A DNA stretch of 9,897 nt from an uncultured Bacteroidales bacterium (GTDB taxonomy: Bacteria; Bacteroidota; Bacteroidia; Bacteroidales; UBA4417): assembly GCA_937965665.1 (NCBI GenBank), contig CALCJE010000006.1, positions 1 through 9,897 on the forward strand, written 5' to 3'. The position numbers were made by a program, and so were the translations under genes. Below the pieces are notes generated by a model. It ran no database searches. It had not been told where the DNA came from and saw only the letters and a list, made by a program, of their open reading frames with translations. Shown here piece by piece: positions 8,001-9,897 of the stretch; the first letter of the stretch is position 1; each line of letters starts with the position of its first letter.

Positions 8001-9897
8001 TTACTGCCATTGATGGAACAGGAACGTTAGGCCCTGACCAGAAAGGGAGTGCAACTGTATTGTTTATTCCTGAAAAAGGTGCAGCACCTACAGTTCCTAA
8101 AAGCTATTCGTTTGGAGGATCATTTTCCTACCTCGATCCGTTTACAGGTGTAACCGTTACCAAATCACTGTTCCCGGTTACCCTCGAGGTAAATCCAAGT
8201 CCCGATCTGTTCCTGCATTACTTTATGCAGCGCGATATTCTGGGCGACGATCCGCTTACAGTTCCTGTTGAACCGGTGGTACCTGCCGAGCTGGCTGTCA
8301 TGATACAAAACAATGGTTTTGGTACCGCCAACAGCGTTCGTATCGAGTCGGCCCAGCCCGTAATTACCGAAAATCAGAAGGGATTGGCGATCAACTTTGC
8401 ACTGGTAGCATCGAACCTCAACGGGCAACCCCGCCAGCTTGGGCTTACCAATATTGATTTCGGGAACATTGCACCCAAATCATCGGCTATCGGGCAATGG
8501 TGGTTTACCAGCGACCTGCTGGGCCATTTTGTGAACTACGAAGCCAAGGTTACACACCTCGACAGCAGGGGTAACCCTGACCTGAGCCTGATAAGCGGGG
8601 CGAAAATGCATGAACTGATCCGCAGTATCGATGTATATGCCGGGGTCGAAGATGGCATACACGATTTCCTGGTGAACGAAGTGCAGGATGCAAAGGAAAC
8701 TCCCGATGCTATTTACCTCTCAAATGGAGGCGTTCTTGATGTGTATCCCGCTGCCGCGATGTCGGCACTTGGAACAGTTTCAGCGCCTTTGTTCGAAACC
8801 GATGTCCAGGTAACTCCATCACAAATCGGGTGGAACTATTCAAAAATCAGCGACCCGGCGAATGGCCTGTACAAAGTTGTAAGTGTTACCCGTGAAGATG
8901 GACAGGAAATACCGGTAAGCAATGTATGGCAAACCCATGTTACCCTGCCCGATGGTAAAGAACCAGTTTACGAAAATATGCTACACTTTACCGATGTATT
9001 TAACGCCGTTGGCCCGGTAAAATACAAGATAAAATTTGTGGCTAAAGACCAGGCTGTTCCACAGATTGTAAGCATCGATACCGTGCCCGTTAAGTTCGTA
9101 ACGAAACCGGTTTCATCATTAACCGTGGTTTTCAGTAAACCAATCGATCCGGCTACATTCACATACGAGGATATGACCCTTCGTGTTCAGGGTGGCGCCA
9201 ACCTGATGGATGCTTCAGTGACCATTACAAAGATTGATCCCGTTACATTCAAAATAAATTTTGGTACAAAAACGCTTACTGATGGTTTCTATGTGCTCAA
9301 TATACAAACCGCCCAGATCAGTGATTTAACAGGAACTTTCGGAGAATTTGGCAAACAGGCCAGCTGGACACAATTTGCGCATATTCCTTTTATACAGGAA
9401 TTTGTTGGTCTGCCCGGCGCTGATAGTGCTGTAAAATCGCTGGATGATTTTATCCTGGTACGTTTCAATGTGCCTGTCGATCAATCGACCTTATGGCCCG
9501 AAAGATTTATGTGGAAGAAAGATGGAGCGACAGTTTCGGGACAAGTACAGGTTTCGTCGATGGATATGGAAGGCAAACTGTTCAAAGTATCGGGATTAAA
9601 CGCTTTTCTGACGGGTGATGGCTTGTATTCGCTTACGGTTGATCTGCCCAAAATTACTTCGCTCGAAGGCGTGAACGGTGCTATTGCCCAGACGGTTGAA
9701 TGGAGCATAGATAACTCACCGCCACAGGTTAGCAAGGTTACATTTGTAAAAACCGGTGGTTTTGATTCGCAGCATGTTACAGCTATAAACATACAGTTTA
9801 GTGAACCCGTAAATGGTTTTGGCCTGTCATCCATTGAATTATGGAAGGATGGTCAGCGTCAGCCGCTTTCGCAGTTAACGCTCTCCAAACAAGCTGC
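2069..9897 (+). CDS. Giant secreted multidomain surface protein (CARDB / Calx-beta / Ig-like), 3'-truncated
   Basis: One frame stays open from the ATG at 2069 to the window end (2609 full codons), so the C-terminus is missing. The frame opens after a TAA at 2045-2047; ATG 2069 is its first ATG, and a GTG at 2051 is an alternative. A long basic n-region (RKANVRLR) precedes a hydrophobic segment (about 37-51), consistent with a Sec signal peptide cut near Ala51. Domains: E-x-R-G module (75-167); FN3-like (172-263); CARDB-like (267-388, 391-511, 930-1046); four Calx-beta-like (513-928); MG2/Ig-like (1050-1144); NEW3-like (1153-1250, 1254-1360); carboxypeptidase-regulatory-like (1362-1450); Ig-like (1455-1556); Gly/Trp and Cys-rich island (1571-1727); helical stretch (1756-1910); unnamed block (1912-2310); Big_5/SbsA-like domains (2335 on). 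No enzyme motif is seen. I infer a very long surface stalk or adhesin, probably T9SS-exported like its neighbour; the sorting domain would lie beyond the window. Confidence 0.93.
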   Translation, partial: MKKSIFSNMKMATSGFSIAHIIISPITRKANVRLRSFMLLVMLAFPMMLSATLYLPAIPSNATLAKRFEKSTEMAFRVKVGTTFLPSGALIAYINNEIRGAQTASVLFPPTGELIYKILIFNDKDLGDSISFKYYDIFSEKIYEIKEKIEFKPDQVPDYANPVILNAFCKPVEKVSGMVPENAGINQNSTLDLYWQPSANTSFYNLFLWETGAAVPANPYYSNLSGTTARVYNLGFGKSYSWKIVSGNDCSTAESNVQTFRVRQLPDLTVTNLQAPSTIESGTNFTVTFKVKNIGPGSTFAAQWNDAVYVSADATFSGDDKLLLARPNLGQLAADSSYTQSMVVQLPVGYSGQYYIFVKTDSDNSLTEIAKDNNTVRASGTLTVSLKPLPDILVKGIQSSTANVMPGDSLLISWQVENAGTVPALGGWSERVTLVPASGTELVLVPNSNFAGDLAAKATISRSVKFKIPEILRFSGSAKIKVELIPSVTLIEHASAQANNTAVSAGSISVLSVLSLNVQTNSLLENSKETVRCVLSRSGDYSSALPVDISVSKAGQLTFPASVIFPANTSSVVFNLNAVDNSLLDGPRAIAITAKSAGYSDAVDSLTILDDEVPSLSLKLDKTSVTEGESAQLTITRDFVTAQALVVSLSTNKAGQWTFPQTLTIPANQASATVTVLITDDQVPELSSQAILNASSAGFTPGQISATIIDNDIPQVKFEILTDTVSESAGVYATWGRISRVKGDDIITVNLSGTPAGALFFPATITLPKGAPEAKFNIGVVDNDQVDGYREVVIKGSILISSCNCGTTAENGGVVQDKLVIADNDGPTLTVTVDPVSLLEGKTAAGKLTITRNTSVDQPLAVTIKFNDPTEVNIQTTATIAAGQKSVQVPINTINDNIDDGDQMVTIQAVAPQFSPGICYVFVTDQNKADLSLRPITLSQDSANVGGFLEIKGKMRNTGYLSAPATVKINFYLSKDDIADDNDELLGQFETTDQLPAGDSVAFAKVVTLPATTGIYKIIAVANPGNKINELVYTNNNSAPVPFKILPAYVATAIVDAAFFMPGSIIPVHGAAYRNVNQPAANVDVDVYVLNNGTRRELKTKTNDQGLFTVDFTPLPNESGHYSVGACYPKQNLSVSQDAFDILGIQKDPLGNIIWDMKLGQSISGTINIKNMSLTALNHLVVEATNIPAGCQLTFDSIQLLPGGQSKPINFTLKATALTVGRDYEKMFLKVKSNEGVTTEFPTFFYCQALQGQLQSDPVSINTTITKGKSRLYELNVYNNGAGETGTVTISLPQVGWMTLVSPSTLPNIAPGDTATVILQLTPSTDMPLNTPVSGSIAMNIVNGNGVQVPYKVEAVSEETGSLKVDVVDEYTYFTEAKPHVKNAHVVVRHPFSGKIVAEGFTDSTGVFMADKLPEGSYKITIEAEKHEGYQNTIVIDPGRVNEQNIFLSFQAISYTWEVVPTQIEDKYEVELVMKFETNVPVPVVIMEMPTDMPQLVNNETYPFLITLTNKGLITAKDVQINLPQNDPEYEFVYNFPKMDLLAQQAIQVPVVMKLRSGIKSATAAESTGPCSDFSFTIYGWECGPDKHWGQSSHGINFSGRVCTGSGGDGGGGWGGWGGWTYGGDPSRGGSGPTHYDPNNSTPTVSTPSTGCEPCLISLALNGIGCFPILGPLITNGAGILGCLLSLADFDISLLDLADCGMTTVGLLVDLAEIGCAYGLLRTAYDCYKDPPIFVKSNIRNNPYPKSSAGGGTQLMPPILKQSMQDLAYSVSVLEALDSLGSEVMGNWQWKTKANIKDFNREVEPFVKQNKPFSAEDITSLQQKMDGTDITVPEILTFTTRWNNSLAAWGNQIYSPNAQYPDIIDKVKMKQFILKIDTAEKYAISRGYKNSLEMYNLALADTKEQIEGGRNSVCSSVTIKISQKLVMTREAFEGTLTIYNGNKTTAMQEVKLNLEIKDENGILCNDLFQIDTKALDILTAIDGTGTLGPDQKGSATVLFIPEKGAAPTVPKSYSFGGSFSYLDPFTGVTVTKSLFPVTLEVNPSPDLFLHYFMQRDILGDDPLTVPVEPVVPAELAVMIQNNGFGTANSVRIESAQPVITENQKGLAINFALVASNLNGQPRQLGLTNIDFGNIAPKSSAIGQWWFTSDLLGHFVNYEAKVTHLDSRGNPDLSLISGAKMHELIRSIDVYAGVEDGIHDFLVNEVQDAKETPDAIYLSNGGVLDVYPAAAMSALGTVSAPLFETDVQVTPSQIGWNYSKISDPANGLYKVVSVTREDGQEIPVSNVWQTHVTLPDGKEPVYENMLHFTDVFNAVGPVKYKIKFVAKDQAVPQIVSIDTVPVKFVTKPVSSLTVVFSKPIDPATFTYEDMTLRVQGGANLMDASVTITKIDPVTFKINFGTKTLTDGFYVLNIQTAQISDLTGTFGEFGKQASWTQFAHIPFIQEFVGLPGADSAVKSLDDFILVRFNVPVDQSTLWPERFMWKKDGATVSGQVQVSSMDMEGKLFKVSGLNAFLTGDGLYSLTVDLPKITSLEGVNGAIAQTVEWSIDNSPPQVSKVTFVKTGGFDSQHVTAINIQFSEPVNGFGLSSIELWKDGQRQPLSQLTLSKQA
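2177..2221 (+). other. Signal-peptide hydrophobic core of the giant protein
   Basis: Residues 37-51 (FMLLVMLAFPMMLSA) are uniformly hydrophobic and end in a small-residue SA suitable for signal peptidase I. The basic residues R28, K29, R33 and R35 precede them. The n-region is long (36 residues from the first ATG), so a start at M9 or M11 cannot be excluded. A start at M38 would remove all the positive charge and is unlikely. Confidence 0.75.
2291..2569 (+). other. E-x-R-G surface module, copy in the giant protein
   Basis: Residues 75-167 follow soon after the signal peptide. The core is LIAYINNEIRG (E97, R99, G100), followed by an FPPTGE turn, the strand YKILIFND, a D-ISF strand and a closing P-ILNAF. 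This matches the spacing of the module near the end of the upstream protein (IAY, E-x-R-G, LF-P, VF-N, D-ITF, P-L-A). Here the module is N-terminal rather than next to a sorting domain. Confidence 0.65.
2867..3601 (+). other. Two CARDB-like adhesion domains
   Basis: Residues 267-388 and 391-511 each open with a PD-L/I-V strand, then a -SG- or -PGD- turn and a KNIGPG or ENAGTV segment. This is the N-x-G signature of CARDB (cell-adhesion-related, found in bacteria) Ig-like domains. The first copy closes with DSDNSLTEIAKDNNT and the second with a matching LIEHASAQANNT, the typical NE--E-NN end strand. The third copy in this protein, at 4856-5206, is the clearest: NTGYLSAP, then INFYLSKDD, then NKINELVYTNN. 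Such domains are generally structural or adhesive. Confidence 0.8.
3605..4852 (+). repeat. Four tandem Calx-beta-like repeats
   Basis: Residues 513-612, 614-712, 713-825 and 827-928 form four consecutive units of about 100-113 residues. Each has a strand of the type L-V--V-EG/EN, an LTI-R strand, a strand with F/P-T-TIPA, a D-D-----D--- segment and an end such as IIDNDIP, IADNDGP or ILDDEVP. In known Calx-beta domains the acidic ends bind calcium, so Ca2+-dependent rigidity is plausible but inferred. Unit three is longer and carries a C-N-C pair (C803, C805) in a loop. Unit four ends in VTDQNK and has lost the acidic triplet. The copies are diverged at nucleotide level. Confidence 0.8.
4856..5206 (+). 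other. Third CARDB-like domain
   Basis: Residues 930-1046 begin with ADLSLRPITLS, followed by an NTGYLSAP turn and a strand with FYLSKDDIADDNDELLG. The latter resembles the acidic 'SxDxxxxxxD' loop common in CARDB domains. It ends with INELVYTNNNSAP. Separation from the first two copies by the Calx-beta-like array suggests modular shuffling. Confidence 0.8.
6152..6418 (+). other. Carboxypeptidase-regulatory-like domain
   Basis: Residues 1362-1450 show the usual logic of this beta-sandwich fold. There is a KVDVVDE strand, an HVKNAHVVVRHPFSG strand, TDSTGVFMADKLPEGSYKITIEAEKH (motifs D-x-x-G and L-P-G-Y) and a final NIFLSFQ strand. The domain is usually structural in secreted proteins. It is followed directly by an SYTWEVVPT Ig-like segment. 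Confidence 0.7.
6881..6964 (+). other. Gly/Trp-rich low-complexity linker
   Basis: Residues 1605-1632 are almost all Gly, Trp and Ser, rising from a GC-moderate background into a strongly GC-rich patch. They follow an Ig-like region and precede the cysteine island, so this probably marks a flexible boundary between two parts of the protein. The linker is read in the same frame as the flanking sequence, so it is not a frameshift artefact. Confidence 0.85.
6902..6928 (+). repeat. Nine-base tandem repeat, three copies (GGCGGCTGG)
   Basis: Three perfect copies of GGCGGCTGG lie in frame and encode Gly-Gly-Trp three times. The unit is a multiple of three, so copy-number change would lengthen or shorten the linker without breaking the reading frame. 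The copy number may also be misassembled from short reads. Confidence 0.95.
7022..7249 (+). other. Cysteine-rich hydrophobic island in the giant protein
   Basis: Residues 1652-1727 contain seven cysteines (1652, 1655, 1666, 1683, 1700, 1716, 1727), the first two as C-x-x-C. They lie among hydrophobic helical-looking segments such as ISLALNGIG, FPILGPLI and TVGLLVDLAEIG. Three more cysteines (1571, 1583, 1603) precede the Gly linker, giving ten in about 157 residues, whereas the rest of the protein has very few. The segments are interrupted by Asp and Glu, so I favour a disulfide-bonded helical knot over membrane helices. The function is unknown. Confidence 0.7.
7334..7798 (+). other. Helical stretch inside the all-beta protein
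   Basis: Residues 1756-1910 are rich in Ala, Leu, Glu, Lys and Gln with few beta-type turns, and read as a series of amphipathic helices. Examples are PILKQSMQDLAYSVSVLEAL, SAEDITSLQQKMDG, and the segments from MKQFILKIDTAEKYAI to LALADTKEQIEGG. This breaks the Ig/CARDB architecture on either side. I do not recognise the domain. Confidence 0.65.
7802..8998 (+). other. Long conserved-looking block of unknown function
   Basis: Residues 1912-2310 look like one module or two adjacent ones. Distinctive motifs, in order, are KLVMTREAFEGTL, SYSFGGSFSYLDP, FMQRDILGDDP (Q2054, R2055, D2056, D2060, D2061), VMIQNNGFGTANSV, ITENQKGLAINF, a closing MHELIRS (H2181, E2182), then DFLVNEVQD and ENMLHFTD. From memory, large proteins in scattered bacteria and some eukaryotes carry similar QRD--GDDP and ENxKGL motifs, but I cannot name a Pfam family. 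The density of charged invariant-looking motifs suggests more than a spacer. A catalytic role is not shown. Confidence 0.6.
9071..9895 (+). other. Big_5 / SbsA-like Ig domains running into the window end
   Basis: From residue 2335 on, three related units appear. Each has a strand of the type VVFSKPIDP, VRFNVPVDQ or IQFSEPVNG, the FS-P-D signature of SbsA/Big_5 Ig-like domains. Each then has a D/L---KDG segment, and the two full units have an L-DGFY/LTGDGLY strand followed by an I--L-G and an ASW or VEWS end. The third unit is cut by the window. Such arrays commonly space surface proteins out from the cell. Confidence 0.75.

Overview
The window reads as a fragment from a member of the Bacteroidota. 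It carries parts of two adjacent plus-strand genes for large secreted or surface proteins, and it begins with sequencing adapter. Three things point to Bacteroidota: the first protein ends in a type IX secretion system (T9SS) type A sorting domain; the second gene has no Shine-Dalgarno sequence before its start; and both proteins have Bacteroidota-style modules (PKD-like, DUF5018-like, GWNW repeats, an E-x-R-G surface module). Order, family and habitat cannot be fixed from the sequence. The adapter suggests a contig end from an Illumina assembly.

Layout: 1-50 is the Illumina P5/TruSeq read-1 adapter, not genomic DNA. 51-1992 is the 3' part of a multidomain T9SS cargo protein: two PKD-like domains, a DUF5018-like domain, two GWNW-type repeats, an E-x-R-G module and the sorting domain. 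A 76-bp gap (1993-2068) follows. From 2069 to the last base one reading frame stays open for 2609 codons and leaves the window unfinished. A Met-start, stop-terminated ORF search would miss it because it has no stop here.

The giant protein has, in order: signal peptide; an E-x-R-G module like that of the upstream protein; a fibronectin-III-like domain; two CARDB-like domains; four Calx-beta-like repeats; a third CARDB-like domain; several Ig-like/NEW3-like domains; a carboxypeptidase-regulatory-like domain; a Gly/Trp-rich linker and cysteine-rich hydrophobic island; a helical stretch; a long conserved-looking block I cannot name; and an array of SbsA/Big_5-like Ig domains still running at the window end.

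The two genes lie head to tail, share one module and are both predicted to be exported. I infer a small locus of surface or extracellular proteins, possibly co-transcribed. There is no enzyme active site, RNA gene, CRISPR array or mobile element that I can support. The most interesting parts are the cysteine island, the helical stretch and the unnamed block in the middle of the giant protein.
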